Both the position numbers and the translations under genes were made by a program. A model generated the notes under the pieces. It saw only the letters and a list, made by a program, of their open reading frames with translations. It had not been told where the DNA came from and did no database searches. From assembly GCA_016705685.1 (NCBI GenBank), contig JADJLB010000001.1, forward strand, positions 558,001-622,000: 64,000 nt of DNA. Direction: 5' to 3'. The DNA is from Propionivibrio sp. GTDB lineage: Bacteria > Pseudomonadota > Gammaproteobacteria > Burkholderiales > Rhodocyclaceae. Every line of letters begins with the position of its first letter. Position 1 is the stretch's first letter. Shown here in pieces: positions 1 through 12,459 of this stretch.

Positions 1-219
1 ATATAATTCGGATCATCGTGTTATCCTCATACGAGCGGTCGGCAACATCTGTGAATACGTGTTGAACCTGGGTTCCGGAGATTGATCGGGCCCTGTCCAC
101 GGCCTACCCTCACAGCACTCCCCCGCCTCATTCTTCGCATACAATGCGCAAATATAGCGCCGTTTTTCAAGATGTTGCATTGGATTCTGCACGTAATTAC
201 TTCTTCGATCAAGCTTTTT

Positions 220-723
220 ATGCCACTACTACCTATCCTCCGTTACCCCGATCCACGGTTGAAACAAATCGCCACACGGGTCGAAAATATCGACGATAGC
301 ATACGCTGCCTAGCGCGTGACATGGCGGAAACGATGTACGAGGCTCCGGGTATTGGTCTTGCGGCGACCCAGGTGAATGTGCTCAAGCAAGTCATCGTCG
401 TCGACGCCTCCGAAACCGGGGATCGTCTTTTGGTGCTGATCAACCCGGAACTACTGGAAAGCGAAGGTCTTCAGGTTTCAGAAGAAGGTTGTCTTTCTGT
501 TCCCGGTATCTTCGACAAGGTCGAGCGTGCGGAACGCGTTGTCGTAAGTTATCAGGATCCGGATGGTGAAAACAAAACCATTATTGCCAATGGCCTGCTT
601 GCCGTGTGTTTACAGCATGAAATAGACCATTTGCACGGTCGCGTGTTCGTCGAGCATCTTTCACAACTCAAGCAAACGCGCATCAAGGCCAAGTTAGCCA
701 AACAATCGCGTATCACCGCGTGA
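220..723 (+). CDS. def: Peptide deformylase
   Basis: Metal-dependent cytosolic enzyme that removes the formyl group from the N-terminal methionine of new proteins. All three family motifs are visible: GIGLAAT at residues 44-50, EEGCLS at 88-93 with the metal-binding Cys91, and HEIDHLHG at 133-140 with two metal-binding His and the catalytic Glu. The frame is open upstream to 82, but the family begins with a short [18 protein letters not shown] N-terminus, so the ATG at 220 is chosen, giving the usual 167 residues. The stop overlaps the GTG start of fmt, which supplies the formyl group that this enzyme removes, so the two are probably co-translated. Confidence 0.97.
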   Translation: MPLLPILRYPDPRLKQIATRVENIDDSIRCLARDMAETMYEAPGIGLAATQVNVLKQVIVVDASETGDRLLVLINPELLESEGLQVSEEGCLSVPGIFDKVERAERVVVSYQDPDGENKTIIANGLLAVCLQHEIDHLHGRVFVEHLSQLKQTRIKAKLAKQSRITA

Positions 724-1646
724 AACTGATCTTTGCCGGTACACCGGCCTTTTCAGCCACCATCCTGGAGGCCATTATCGCTTCCGGGCATCGGGTTGCG
801 CTTGTGCTGACGCAACCCGATCGACCTACGGGGCGGGGCATGACGCTCCGCGCATCGCCTGTCAAGGCACTCGCACTCGCTTCGGGTATCGAAATTTTCC
901 AGCCGCAAACATTGCGCGATACTGTAGCCCAGGAACGCGTTCGCGCTGTGGGTGCTGACGTCATGATAGTCGCCGCTTATGGACTGATATTGCCGCAAGC
1001 GGTGCTCGACTTGCCGCATTTCGGCTGCATCAACGTCCATGCCTCTTTGCTACCACGCTGGCGTGGTGCCGCGCCGATCCAGCGAGCAATCTTGGCGGGC
1101 GATGAGCAAACCGGTGTGTGCATCATGCAAATGGAAGCGGGACTGGATACCGGACCCGTATTGCTTTCGGAAACGCTTCCGATTGCACCGCACGACACTG
1201 CGGCAACGTTGCACGATAGCTTGTCGGTCGTTGGTGCGCGATTGATCATGAAAGCTCTTGAAGCATTACCTTTGCCGTCCTGTCCTCAACCGGAAACAGG
1301 CGCGACCTATGCCAACAAGATCGAGAAAAGCGAAGCATCGCTTGATTGGGGTTTATCCGCCTCACAGCTTGAAAGACAGATCAGGGCCTTCAACCCCTTC
1401 CCGGGCGCCACCTTCAGCCTGAATGGCCATGCGCACAAAGCTTGGCAATCCGAAGTGCTGAATGTCTCTGGCAGCCCACCCGGGACGGTGCTTACCGCGG
1501 ATAAACGGGGCATCACGGTCGCCTGTGGAGAACGCGCCTTGCGTTTGACGGAATTGCAAAGAGCCGGGGGCAAGCGTCTGTCGGCCGCTCAATTTCTCGC
1601 TGGAGCCCCAATGCTTCCCGGAATGAGCCTTGACCTGTTGACTTGA
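720..1646 (+). CDS. fmt: Methionyl-tRNA formyltransferase
   Basis: Transfers a formyl group from 10-formyl-tetrahydrofolate to initiator Met-tRNA. The N-terminal Rossmann-like domain carries [18 protein letters not shown] with the catalytic Asn105 and His107, and GLDTGP supplies Asp143. A C-terminal tRNA-binding domain follows from about residue 205. The length of 308 aa is normal. The GTG start overlaps the def stop (GTGA). It ends only 4 bases from the convergent gyrB stop; no clear terminator lies between them. Confidence 0.97.
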   Translation: MKLIFAGTPAFSATILEAIIASGHRVALVLTQPDRPTGRGMTLRASPVKALALASGIEIFQPQTLRDTVAQERVRAVGADVMIVAAYGLILPQAVLDLPHFGCINVHASLLPRWRGAAPIQRAILAGDEQTGVCIMQMEAGLDTGPVLLSETLPIAPHDTAATLHDSLSVVGARLIMKALEALPLPSCPQPETGATYANKIEKSEASLDWGLSASQLERQIRAFNPFPGATFSLNGHAHKAWQSEVLNVSGSPPGTVLTADKRGITVACGERALRLTELQRAGGKRLSAAQFLAGAPMLPGMSLDLLT

Positions 1647-1650
1647 CTGG

Positions 1651-4118
<2,468 letters not shown>

Positions 4119-4187
4119 GCTGTATCCAGTGTCTGTTTCACGTGAAACCTAGGTATTACTCTCTACGTTGATTTGAAGTGTTGCTCT

Positions 4188-5300
4188 CTAAATACGCATG
4201 GGCATTACCACATATTTGAAATTCTGATTCCCTGGAATAGTCAGCAGTGCGCTTGAATTTGCGTCATTGAAGCCCCACTCCACCGTTTCCACCGAAGTAT
4301 TGTTAAGAACGTCAAGCAGGTAGCCTACATTGAAGCCGACATCAATCGCATCACCGCCATAATCAACTTCGATCTCTTCTTGCGCTTCTTCCTGCTCGGC
4401 ATTGGCGGCCATGATCTTCATACTGCCTGGGGTCAGCACCAACCGAACACCACGGAATTTTTCGTTTGTAAGAATCGCTGCACGCACCATCGACTGAAGA
4501 AGCCCCACCCGATTTAACGTCACTACGTTCTTGAGTGTCGCCGGTATGACTCTTTCGTAATCGGGGAATTTCCCATCGATCAGTTTCGAAACCAGATTGA
4601 TGTTGCCGAACTGAAAGCGGATCTGGTTCGGCGTAATTTCGATGTCCAGAGAATCATCGTTGTCGGCAAGCAATCGGTTCAGCTCAAGAACTGTCTTTCT
4701 TGGCAGAATCAATTCCAGACGAGCCAAAGCAGACTCACCTTCAAGCGGCATGCTCGCGTAGGCCAGTCGGTGACCATCAGTTGCCACCGCGCGCAATTCA
4801 CTACCCTCGACCATGAGGAGCAATCCGTTCAGATAATAGCGGACATCCTGTGAAGCCATGGAAAATTGTGTTTGCCCCAGCAGTTCACGAAACTGTTTTT
4901 GTTTCACCGAAAACTTTTTCTGCTCACCATCCGACAAGGCCATACGCGGGAAATCTTCAGCCGGCAACGTTTGCAAGGTAAAACGACTCTTTCCAGCGCG
5001 AACCTGCAAACGCTTTTCTTCAAGATTCAAACTGATTTCCGCGTTATCCGGCAAGGATCGAAGAATATCCTGCAGCTTACGCGCCCCGACAGTCACCGAG
5101 CCATCACCGTCGCCGATCGCACCCGTCGTCGAAGTTGTAATTTGAATTTCTATATCGGTGGCCAGAAAAGTCAATACGTCCGCTTTCTTTTCGAGCAGCA
5201 CATTGGACAGAATCGGCAGCGTATGTCGCTTTTCAACAATACCGGAAACGGACTGCAAAGGTGTCAGTAATACGTCACGTTGGGTTTTAATAAGAAGCAT
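4188..5300 (-). CDS. dnaN: DNA polymerase III beta sliding clamp
   Basis: Ring-shaped processivity factor that tethers DNA polymerase III to DNA. The protein is 370 aa, close to the usual 366-370, and starts MLLIKTQRDVLLTPLQSVSG, the standard first strand and helix of the clamp. It ends in the family's C-terminal VVMPMRI, the part next to the peptide-binding cleft. It lies between dnaA (209 bp upstream) and gyrB in the conserved origin cluster and is intact. Confidence 0.97.
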   Translation of the reverse strand: MLLIKTQRDVLLTPLQSVSGIVEKRHTLPILSNVLLEKKADVLTFLATDIEIQITTSTTGAIGDGDGSVTVGARKLQDILRSLPDNAEISLNLEEKRLQVRAGKSRFTLQTLPAEDFPRMALSDGEQKKFSVKQKQFRELLGQTQFSMASQDVRYYLNGLLLMVEGSELRAVATDGHRLAYASMPLEGESALARLELILPRKTVLELNRLLADNDDSLDIEITPNQIRFQFGNINLVSKLIDGKFPDYERVIPATLKNVVTLNRVGLLQSMVRAAILTNEKFRGVRLVLTPGSMKIMAANAEQEEAQEEIEVDYGGDAIDVGFNVGYLLDVLNNTSVETVEWGFNDANSSALLTIPGNQNFKYVVMPMRI

Positions 5301-5509
5301 ATCTATAAATCCTATAAAGACTATATCAAAGACAACTCTTGGGATATCAATAATTTATTTTTATTTATCAAAGTATTAGAACTGAATATCCGACTGTAAA
5401 AACTGCGTATCGACCTGTGGATGAAATTTAACAAATAAAAAATATTGAGGAAAACCGGTCTTCTTCACATTTTATCCACACCCTATACAGCGTGTTATAC
5501 ACATTCGGG
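5301..5509. other. oriC: dnaA-dnaN spacer with DnaA boxes and AT-rich tract: probable oriC
   Basis: This 209-bp spacer is strikingly AT-rich from about 5301 to 5460, unlike its GC-rich surroundings, as expected of a DNA unwinding element. Next to it lies a perfect DnaA box TTATCCACA at 5472-5480, a one-mismatch box TTATACACA at 5495-5503 and an inverted one-mismatch box TGTGGATGA at 5416-5424. A perfect box also lies upstream of dnaA at 7095-7103. Boxes beside an AT-rich tract at dnaA are the hallmark of a bacterial origin. Cumulative GC skew, which I could not compute, would settle the position. Confidence 0.7.
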
Positions 5510-6919
5510 TCAGCCCTTTATAACTTGAAGCAATAGATGTACATCATGGTTCAGTTTAGTGTCCTTCAAGCGCAAGCTTTCAATCGTACGTACCGCATGC
5601 AAGACGGTTGTATGGTCACGGCCACCAAAAGCTTCTCCAATCGAAGGATAGCTCTGCGAAGTCAAATTCTTTGCCAGCCACATGGCGACCTGGCGGGGAC
5701 GGACAATCTGGCGAGTTCGCTTCTTGGAAAACAAGTCTGACACTTTGATTTTGAAGTAATCCGCGACGGTTTTCTGGATATTCTCTACGGTAATTTGCCG
5801 GTTAACCGCACCAATTAGATCCTTCAATGAAGTCTTGGCCAAATCCAGGTCTATTTTAAGTCCGTGGAAGGAAGCGTAAGCGAGAACCTTTTTTAGTGCG
5901 CCCTCAAGTTCCCTAACGTTGGATCTGAGATGCTTGGCAATATAGAAAGCAACTTCATCGTCAAGATTTACGTTTTCCACCTCGGCCTTTTTATTCAGGA
6001 TCGCGACCCGCATCTCGATTTCTGGGGGTTCGATCTGAACTGTCAGACCCCAGTCAAAACGGGTGATTAAACGATCCTCCAATCCGGAAATATCTTTCGG
6101 ATACGTATCACAGGTAATGACAATTTGCTTCCTTGACTCTATTAACGCATTGAATACAAAGAAAAATTCTTCCTGAGTCCGATTTTTTCCATTGAAGAAC
6201 TGCACATCGTCGAGCAATAGAACGTCAAGGGACCGATAGTAGCGCTTGAAAGCGTCAAATGACTTGGTCTGATAGGCTCGCACCACATCCGAGTAGTAAT
6301 CCTCAGCATGCACGTAACGCACCACAATTTCTTGATTGTGTTCGAGGATACGATTGCCAATCGCATGGACGAGGTGTGTTTTTCCTAGTCCAGCACCCCC
6401 ATATATGAAGAGCGGGTTATACGCTGCACCGCCCGGATTAATTGCGACTTGTACTGAAGCCGCTCGCGCCAGATCGTTGGCTTTCCCGACAACCAGATTT
6501 TCAAAAGTGAAGCTGTTGATAAGGCGGGTTTTTTCGTAGCTGGAGCGGTTCTTATCAAATACTCGCACCTGGCCGCTGGGACTGGATAGCGAACTCTGTT
6601 GCTTATCGGGGGTTTCTCTTCTTGCTTCTTCTCGGTTAGCGGGCAATTGGGGAATATTCTGATTTTCTGAACTACGTTCTCCAAGAATCAGTGAAACCTT
6701 CACTGGTTTAGAGAAAAAGGCGCTCCCGAGTTCCTCAATGCGCGACAGATAACGTTCCTTAACCCATTTCAAAATGAAACCATTGGGTGCTAGCAGACGC
6801 ATTTCGTTGTTAATGTCGTCCTCGCCTTCAAGACGAAGAGGTCGGATCCAGGTATTGAATTGCTGAGGCGGCAGTTCCCGCTCAAACTGGCTCAGGCAAG
6901 AGATCCAGAAACTGCTCAT
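5510..6919 (-). CDS. dnaA: Chromosomal replication initiator DnaA
   Basis: AAA+ ATPase that binds DnaA boxes and melts the origin. Domain I covers about residues 1-90 and is followed by a short Ser/Gln/Pro-rich linker. The AAA+ core has Walker A GGAGLGKTHLVHAIGN and Walker B DVLLLDDVQFF. Domain IV at the C-terminus has the DNA-binding signature GGRDHTTVLHAVRTI. The length of 469 aa is normal. It is divergent from rpmH, and its stop sits against two DnaA boxes in the dnaA-dnaN spacer. Confidence 0.98.
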   Translation of the reverse strand: MSSFWISCLSQFERELPPQQFNTWIRPLRLEGEDDINNEMRLLAPNGFILKWVKERYLSRIEELGSAFFSKPVKVSLILGERSSENQNIPQLPANREEARRETPDKQQSSLSSPSGQVRVFDKNRSSYEKTRLINSFTFENLVVGKANDLARAASVQVAINPGGAAYNPLFIYGGAGLGKTHLVHAIGNRILEHNQEIVVRYVHAEDYYSDVVRAYQTKSFDAFKRYYRSLDVLLLDDVQFFNGKNRTQEEFFFVFNALIESRKQIVITCDTYPKDISGLEDRLITRFDWGLTVQIEPPEIEMRVAILNKKAEVENVNLDDEVAFYIAKHLRSNVRELEGALKKVLAYASFHGLKIDLDLAKTSLKDLIGAVNRQITVENIQKTVADYFKIKVSDLFSKKRTRQIVRPRQVAMWLAKNLTSQSYPSIGEAFGGRDHTTVLHAVRTIESLRLKDTKLNHDVHLLLQVIKG

Positions 6920-7220
6920 GCTTTGTTATTCAAATTGATTTCGACCAGATAAAGCGGATGATCGGGCAGAAAGCATCTTTCGATCTTTTCTTCGATGTTT
7001 TTGGCCCGGTGAAAATACGTTTCGCGTGCTTTATTCAAGTTCATTCTGTTTTTCGAACCCTGAGAGGAAGGGATTTTATCGTGTCATGAGAAAGTTATCC
7101 ACAGCTTGTATAAAAAGACGGCCTCTTCAATCCGCTCATTTGCAACGCAGGCCTTGACAAGAACCTTCATGTCAATGTCTAATTGCCGACCTGCTTTGCA
7201 ATGAATTCAAGGATCTAATA
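6920..7220. promoter_or_regulatory. dnaA-rpmH divergent control region with one DnaA box
   Basis: This 301-bp gene-free stretch separates the divergent dnaA and rpmH genes. It holds a perfect DnaA box TTATCCACA at 7095-7103, which could serve dnaA autoregulation or form a second half of the origin. It also holds a sigma-70-type promoter for rpmH at 7154-7183, listed separately. No open frame here looks like a gene. Confidence 0.6.
7154..7183 (+). promoter_or_regulatory. Sigma-70-type promoter for rpmH
   Basis: A perfect -35 TTGACA at 7154-7159 is followed after 18 bp by TCTAAT at 7178-7183, one base from consensus. It points at rpmH, whose ATG lies 37 bp downstream of the -10 box, and would drive rpmH-rnpA-yidD-yidC. 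Confidence 0.6.
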
Positions 7221-7355
7221 ATGAAACGCACCTACCAGCCGTCGGTAATACGCCGCAAACGCACTCACGGTTTTCTTGTCCGTATGGCCAGCCGTGGAGG
7301 TCGGGCAGTAATACGTGCCCGTCGCGCTAAGGGGCGTCATCGTTTGGCCGTTTGA
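7221..7355 (+). CDS. rpmH: 50S ribosomal protein L34
   Basis: A 44-residue, very basic protein beginning [18 protein letters not shown] and ending KGRHRLAV, the unmistakable L34 sequence. It is a structural protein of the large ribosomal subunit. An AAGGA ribosome-binding site lies about 8 bases upstream of the ATG. Its stop overlaps the TTG start of rnpA, the usual rpmH-rnpA coupling. L34 and RNase P protein genes flank dnaA in most bacteria. Confidence 0.98.
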   Translation: MKRTYQPSVIRRKRTHGFLVRMASRGGRAVIRARRAKGRHRLAV

Positions 7356-7747
7356 GTACTCATACGTCTTCGGGTGAACACAAAGTTTTCGATTTCTCAT
7401 TCCCCAAGTTCCATCGGCTTACGCAAACGGATGAATATTCATCCGTTTTTGGTTTCAGGAAAGCATTTAGAAGCACTCATTTCCTGTTACATTACCGCAT
7501 TCGGTCGTCAGAAGAGATGGCTGGCGCTCGCTTGGGACTGGTTGTTGCCAAGCGACTGCTACGACGTTCAGTCGATAGAAATCTGGTCCGGCGGTTGGCT
7601 CGCGAACACTTCCGCACTCTGCACTCCCGGCTACCCTCGCGCGATCTGATACTACGCCTGGCATCAAAACCCGAACCACTCGACCGGCGGGTCCTTGCTG
7701 ATGAAATCAGGGGCTTGCTGGGTAAAATGATCACACCTGAACGATGA
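7352..7747 (+). CDS. rnpA: Ribonuclease P protein component
   Basis: Basic protein subunit that helps the RNase P RNA cut 5' leaders from tRNA precursors. The protein has [17 protein letters not shown] near the N-terminus and the family's RNR-type signature in [19 protein letters not shown]. At 131 aa it is slightly longer than average. No ATG or GTG exists in frame before the conserved part, so the TTG at 7352, overlapping the rpmH stop as TTGA, is taken as the start. yidD follows after 4 bases. Confidence 0.95.
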   Translation: MSTHTSSGEHKVFDFSFPKFHRLTQTDEYSSVFGFRKAFRSTHFLLHYRIRSSEEMAGARLGLVVAKRLLRRSVDRNLVRRLAREHFRTLHSRLPSRDLILRLASKPEPLDRRVLADEIRGLLGKMITPER

Positions 7748-7751
7748 GCAA

Positions 7752-7961
7752 ATGAAATTGTTGCTGCTGGCACTGATCCGTACCTATAAGTACGCAATTA
7801 GCCCATTTCTCGGGCGTCGCTGCCGATTTTTCCCCAGTTGCTCCGAGTACGCAGCCGAAGCGGTCGAGAGATACGGCGCGTTCAAAGGCGCACAACTCGG
7901 CCTCAAACGCATATCCCGTTGCCACCCATGGAACCCGGGTGGTGTTGATCTTGTACCCTGA
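7752..7961 (+). CDS. yidD: Membrane protein insertion efficiency factor YidD
   Basis: A 69-residue protein of the YidD (DUF37) family, thought to assist YidC-dependent insertion of inner-membrane proteins. The diagnostic core CRFFPSCSEYA and the CHPWNPGG motif near the C-terminus are both present. A hydrophobic or amphipathic N-terminal helix (MKLLLLALIRTYKYAISP) fits membrane association. It sits 4 bases after rnpA and 23 bases before yidC in the standard operon. Confidence 0.95.
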   Translation: MKLLLLALIRTYKYAISPFLGRRCRFFPSCSEYAAEAVERYGAFKGAQLGLKRISRCHPWNPGGVDLVP

Positions 7962-7984
7962 TATCTTATTTGCATAGGCCGTTC

Positions 7985-9682
7985 ATGGATAACCGACGCC
8001 TGATTCTGTTGTTAATATTCTCGTTCTCGCTGGTCATGCTTTGGGACGCTTGGCATAAATACAATCAGCCTAAAGTGGCGGCTCAAATTGCGGCTGTCAC
8101 GGTTAGCGCAAATGGTTCTCCCGTTCCCGTGCCCTCAGCTACACAAACCTCGTCGACGCCCCCGGTTTCCGTGCCGTCGGTTTCGTCCGCCCCGACAGTG
8201 GCGAAGGGTGAGGTCGTCCACATCAAGACGGATCTCTATACCGCGGATGTATCAACTCAGGGGGGGGATATCGTCGGCCTTGAACTCAATGGGTATAAGG
8301 CGATCGAGGACAAACACCAGGTCTTTTCCCTGTTTGGGGCCAAACACCAGTACGCCGCGCAAAGTGGATTAATCGGCGAATCCCTGCCCAATCACAAAAC
8401 GATGTTTTCCGTTGTCGACGGAAATCGTGAGCTTGCGTCTGACGCGAAGACATTGCAACTTCGGCTCGAAGCACCGGTTGTCGGTGGTGTCAAGGTTGCC
8501 AAGGTTTATACCTTCGCTCGAGACAGCTACCTGATTAACGTCACCTATGAAATCGAAAATGGCAGCCGCAAGGAAATAAAGCCACATGCCTACTATCAAT
8601 TGCAGCGTGACACGGTCGCGCCGGAAGGCGAGAGCCGGATGGTCAGCACCTTTACCGGGCCGGCTGTCTATACCGAGCAGGATCATTATCAGAAGATCAA
8701 TTTCACCGATATCGAAAAGGGTAGCGCCAAGTTCAACGCGAAGGCGGATAACGGCTGGTTAGCCATGGTCCAGCATTATTTTGTTGCTGCCTGGATACCG
8801 CAGGAGAAATTTCAGCGCGAGTACTATGTTCGCAAGCTGGAAGGCGGTGCGACACCCGCTGTAACCGCGGGTGTTATCGTGCCGATCCCGGACGTTGCAC
8901 CCGGCGCGAAGATCGAGCAGTCTGTCTCACTGTATGCCGGTCCGCAAATCCAGTCCAGGCTGGACCAGCTGGCGAAACCGACTGCGGAAGGCGGTGTTGG
9001 CGCCGAGAACCTGCAAAAAGTGGTTGATTATGGCTGGTTGACTATCGTTGCCGAGCCGATTTTCTGGAGTCTCGAGTTCATCCACCGGATTGTCGGTAAC
9101 TGGGGCTGGGCGATTGTCCTGCTGACCATCTGTATCAAGGCGATTTTCTTTCCCTTGTCTGCGGCCAGTTATAAATCGATGGCCAAGATGAAGACCATCA
9201 CTCCTCGTTTGACAGCGTTGAAGGAACGTTACGGCGACGACAAACAGAAACTCAACCAGGAGATGATGAATCTTTACAAGACAGAAAAAATCAATCCCTT
9301 GGGCGGTTGCCTGCCGATCGTGGTGCAAATTCCGGTCTTTATCGCGCTCTACTGGGCATTGCTCGGCGCCGTCGAAATGCGCGATGCCCCCTGGATTTTG
9401 TGGATCAAGGATCTATCCTCGCAAGACCCATATTATGTGTTGCCGGCGATCATGATGATTACCATGCTGATCCAGACCAAACTCAACCCGAAACCGCCTG
9501 ATCCGATTCAAGCAAAGATCACAATGTTCATGCCCTTTATCTTCGGCGGCATGTTCTTCTTCTTTCCGGCGGGTCTGGTGCTTTACTGGGTGGTCAACAA
9601 TGTCCTCTCCATTGCCCAGCAATGGCAGATTACCCGGATGATAGGACGTGGCGGAAAGGCCGCCAACGACGCCAAGGCCTGA
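7985..9682 (+). CDS. yidC: Membrane protein insertase YidC
   Basis: Inner-membrane insertase acting alone or with SecYEG. The N-terminal signal-anchor ([19 protein letters not shown]) is followed by a Pro/Ser-rich linker, a large periplasmic beta domain to about residue 350, and the conserved C-terminal transmembrane bundle starting [19 protein letters not shown]. The 565-residue length is typical of Gram-negative YidC. The ATG at 7985 is preferred to the TTG at 7970 because homologues start MDNRRL. mnmE starts inside the last 35 bases. Confidence 0.97.
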   Translation: MDNRRLILLLIFSFSLVMLWDAWHKYNQPKVAAQIAAVTVSANGSPVPVPSATQTSSTPPVSVPSVSSAPTVAKGEVVHIKTDLYTADVSTQGGDIVGLELNGYKAIEDKHQVFSLFGAKHQYAAQSGLIGESLPNHKTMFSVVDGNRELASDAKTLQLRLEAPVVGGVKVAKVYTFARDSYLINVTYEIENGSRKEIKPHAYYQLQRDTVAPEGESRMVSTFTGPAVYTEQDHYQKINFTDIEKGSAKFNAKADNGWLAMVQHYFVAAWIPQEKFQREYYVRKLEGGATPAVTAGVIVPIPDVAPGAKIEQSVSLYAGPQIQSRLDQLAKPTAEGGVGAENLQKVVDYGWLTIVAEPIFWSLEFIHRIVGNWGWAIVLLTICIKAIFFPLSAASYKSMAKMKTITPRLTALKERYGDDKQKLNQEMMNLYKTEKINPLGGCLPIVVQIPVFIALYWALLGAVEMRDAPWILWIKDLSSQDPYYVLPAIMMITMLIQTKLNPKPPDPIQAKITMFMPFIFGGMFFFFPAGLVLYWVVNNVLSIAQQWQITRMIGRGGKAANDAKA

Positions 9683-11024
9683 TTCGGGCCCCTACTCGGA
9701 AACCATTGCGGCAATCGCCACGGCATCGGGCCGTGCGGGCATTGGCGTGATTCGCCTCTCGGGTTATGGATTACTTGGCTTTGCGCGTGCGTTGAGCGGC
9801 AAAGAACCACTGGCACGCCAGGCCACGCTGAGCAATTTTCACGCGGCCGACGGCTGCCTCATCGATAGCGGACTGCTCCTGTATTTCCCTGCGCCCCATT
9901 CCTTTACCGGCGAAGATGTTCTTGAGCTGCAGGGGCATGGCGGTGCGGTGGTGTTGCAGATGTTGCTGGCGCGCTGCCTTGATCTGGGCGCTCGCTTAGC
10001 CGAACCCGGTGAATTTACCCACCGTGCGTATCTCAATGGAAAGCTCGACCTGGCCCAGGCCGAAGCTGTAGTCGACCTGATCGATGCCGCGACGACAACG
10101 GCTGCGCGCAGCGCCATTCGTTCACTGCAGGGCGAGTTTTCAAACGCAGTAAACGTATTGCTCGAGCAATTGATTGAACTACGTGCATTGGTCGAGGCAA
10201 CGCTCGACTTTCCAGAAGAGGAAGTCGATTTTCTGGAAGCCGCCGATGCGTTCGGACGCCTGGAACGTTTGCAACAGAGTTTGGCCAAGGTTTTCGACCG
10301 CGCTCAGCAGGGCAGGCTTCTGCAGGGTGGCCTACATGTGGTACTCGTCGGTCAGCCCAATGTCGGCAAGTCGAGCCTTCTAAATCGCCTGGCCGGCGAT
10401 GAACTGGCAATCGTTACTGCGATAGCCGGCACCACGCGCGATGTTGTGCGCAGCACCTTGCAGATTGAAGGCATCCCCTTGCATGTTATCGATACGGCCG
10501 GACTGCATGCGAGCGAAGACGAGATCGAAAAAATCGGGATGGAACGGACCTGGCGCGAGGTTGAACGAGCCGATGTGGTGGTATTGATGGCCGACGCACG
10601 CGGTGGCGTCGGAGAGGCCGAACAGGCAATTCTTGCCCAGCTCCCCGCACATCTTAAGCGCATCACCGTGTTCAACAAGATCGACCTGGCCGGCCAATCG
10701 GCCGGATTCCAGGAGGAATCGGACGGCCCAGTCCTATCGCTCTCAGCCAAGAGCGGCGAGGGCGTTGAGTTGTTACGCCAACAGTTGTTGCGCATTGCCG
10801 GCTGGCACCCGGCTGAGGATGTATTCATTGCCCGAGAACGCCATTTGAGAGCACTGGCCGATGCGCGCGATCACGTCAGCGCGGCGTTAGCGCATTTGCC
10901 GCGGCTCGAACTCTTTGCCGAAGAACTGCGGCTGGCTCAGACGGCACTGGCCTCGATCACTGGCAAGTTTGGCGCCGACGACCTGCTCGGTGAAATTTTC
11001 GGACGGTTTTGCATCGGAAAATAA
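9648..11024 (+). CDS. mnmE: tRNA uridine-5-carboxymethylaminomethyl modification GTPase
   Basis: Works with MnmG to modify U34 of certain tRNAs. The N-terminal folate-binding domain starts around DTIAAIAT-like [20 protein letters not shown]. The embedded G domain has GQPNVGKS (G1), GTTRDVV (G2), DTAG (G3) and NKID (G4), and the protein ends with the essential FCIGK. The length of 458 aa is normal. There is no start codon between the yidC stop and the conserved region, so the GTG at 9648, inside yidC, is chosen; overlap with yidC is common at this locus. Confidence 0.96.
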   Translation: MAERPPTTPRPDSGPYSETIAAIATASGRAGIGVIRLSGYGLLGFARALSGKEPLARQATLSNFHAADGCLIDSGLLLYFPAPHSFTGEDVLELQGHGGAVVLQMLLARCLDLGARLAEPGEFTHRAYLNGKLDLAQAEAVVDLIDAATTTAARSAIRSLQGEFSNAVNVLLEQLIELRALVEATLDFPEEEVDFLEAADAFGRLERLQQSLAKVFDRAQQGRLLQGGLHVVLVGQPNVGKSSLLNRLAGDELAIVTAIAGTTRDVVRSTLQIEGIPLHVIDTAGLHASEDEIEKIGMERTWREVERADVVVLMADARGGVGEAEQAILAQLPAHLKRITVFNKIDLAGQSAGFQEESDGPVLSLSAKSGEGVELLRQQLLRIAGWHPAEDVFIARERHLRALADARDHVSAALAHLPRLELFAEELRLAQTALASITGKFGADDLLGEIFGRFCIGK

Positions 11025-11030
11025 GACGCG

Positions 11031-11798
11031 ATGAGCAATGATATTTCCCTGCTTGCCCTGCTCTCCTGTTCCGCGCTGTTCGCCGGATTTATCGATTCGA
11101 TCGTCGGCGGTGGCGGTCTGATCCAGATCCCTGCACTTTTTACCATGTTACCGGCGGAGTTACCGGCCACGCTCTTCGGAACGAACAAGATTTCCAGCGT
11201 ATTTGGTACCTCGAACGCCGCCTGGCACTATTCCCGCCGGGTAAAGATGCCCTGGCGAACGACCTTACCGGCCGCCCTGGCCGCTTTTGCGTTTTCCTAT
11301 CTGGGTGCGATGGCGGTGGCCTGGCTGCCGCGGGAACTGCTGCGACCGGTGATTCTTCTCCTGCTTGTCGGATCGGCAGCCTACATTTCTTGGCGCAAGG
11401 ACTTTGGCGCCATTCACCGACCCCAGCACGCAGGGCGCCGTGAACTGGCTTATGCCTTGACTGTCGGTGGGGCGATCGGTTTTTACGACGGGTTCTTCGG
11501 ACCCGGGGCGGGAAGCTTCCTGATCTTCCTTTTTATACGTTTTTTCGGGTTTGATTTCTTACACGCCTCGGCCGCGTCGAAAATCGTCAATGTCGCAACC
11601 AACCTCGCTGCGCTCAGTTTCTTCGTTCCGAACGGTTACTACCTGCCCCTGGCAGCGATCTGCATGGCCATTTTCAATGTGCTCGGTTCGGTGCTCGGCA
11701 CCCAACTCGCCTTGCGGCGTGGCAGCGGATTTGTCCGTTTGATATTTCTTGTGGTTGTCAGTGCGCTGATACTTAAATTTGCCTGGGATACATTCTGA
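11031..11798 (+). CDS. TSUP-family permease (TauE/SafE)
   Basis: A 255-residue polytopic membrane protein of the TauE/SafE (DUF81, TSUP) family, whose members export sulfite, sulfonates or other small anions. The family's GFIDSIVGGGGLIQIPAL motif lies at the N-terminus, and its inverted-repeat partner GFYDGFFGPGAGSFLIFLF begins near residue 150. About seven or eight hydrophobic segments are visible. It begins 6 bases after mnmE, so it is probably co-transcribed. The substrate cannot be deduced. Confidence 0.9.
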   Translation: MSNDISLLALLSCSALFAGFIDSIVGGGGLIQIPALFTMLPAELPATLFGTNKISSVFGTSNAAWHYSRRVKMPWRTTLPAALAAFAFSYLGAMAVAWLPRELLRPVILLLLVGSAAYISWRKDFGAIHRPQHAGRRELAYALTVGGAIGFYDGFFGPGAGSFLIFLFIRFFGFDFLHASAASKIVNVATNLAALSFFVPNGYYLPLAAICMAIFNVLGSVLGTQLALRRGSGFVRLIFLVVVSALILKFAWDTF

Positions 11799-11808
11799 GC
11801 CTGGTTCG

Positions 11809-12459
11809 TCAGGTAACCAGTTTGCGTTGCGACAGATAGGTATGGAGGATTTCCAGGCGTGATACCGGATCTTCCAGTTCCAGCAGTTTCTGTTTGGCAA
11901 GCGCCTGTACGGGGATAACCTCGGTCAATCGGTATCCGACCCAGGAAGCGTCATCGAAGGCATGCGGCATGGGCATCTTCTCGGGGCCGAGATCGCTGGC
12001 AATTTTCCGCAAAAGTGGTAGCAGCCCCTGTTGCGCGTGAGGGATTCCTTGGGGCGCGGGTTCATCGAGCAACATGACCTGGGCGCGCAACAAACCGTCC
12101 GGTTGCGTGGACTGGGAAATAATACGGAAGCGATGACCCCCCCGAATATCGAGGACCAGAAGGCCAAGCTGAGGCATGTCTCCGCTATCGATATGCGCCA
12201 GGGTGCCGATGGCGTGCGGTACTGCCGGCGCACCCACTTCCTTGCCGCTGGCAATGAGGCATACGCCGAACGGTAACTGCGCTTTCATGCACGTTGCGGC
12301 CATGTCCAGATAACGCCGTTCGAAGACCTTGAGTGACATGATTCCGCCGGGAAACAGGACGCTTCCGAGCGGAAACAAGGGCAGGTCGAGCCGTTGTGTA
12401 TCGTCGGGCCGGCTGCTTTTTGCCGGCGCCGCCTTGCGGAAAACGTTTAACCAATTCAC
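11809..12459 (-). CDS. LON substrate-binding-domain protein
   Basis: A 216-residue stand-alone Lon N-terminal (LAN/PUA-like) domain. The family start is visible as LDLPLFPLGSVLFPGGIMSLKVFERRY at residues about 25-52, followed by LPFGVCLIASGKEVG and GTLAHI. No AAA+ or protease domain follows, so it is not a Lon protease. Such proteins are common in Betaproteobacteria with unknown role. The GTG start overlaps the stop of ubiX by 4 bases, which suggests one operon. Confidence 0.9.
   Translation of the reverse strand: MNWLNVFRKAAPAKSSRPDDTQRLDLPLFPLGSVLFPGGIMSLKVFERRYLDMAATCMKAQLPFGVCLIASGKEVGAPAVPHAIGTLAHIDSGDMPQLGLLVLDIRGGHRFRIISQSTQPDGLLRAQVMLLDEPAPQGIPHAQQGLLPLLRKIASDLGPEKMPMPHAFDDASWVGYRLTEVIPVQALAKQKLLELEDPVSRLEILHTYLSQRKLVT

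Noticed and set aside
1..219. Possible gene upstream of def
   Set aside because: Frames on both strands lack protein character; probably an upstream promoter region with any divergent gene lying left of the window.
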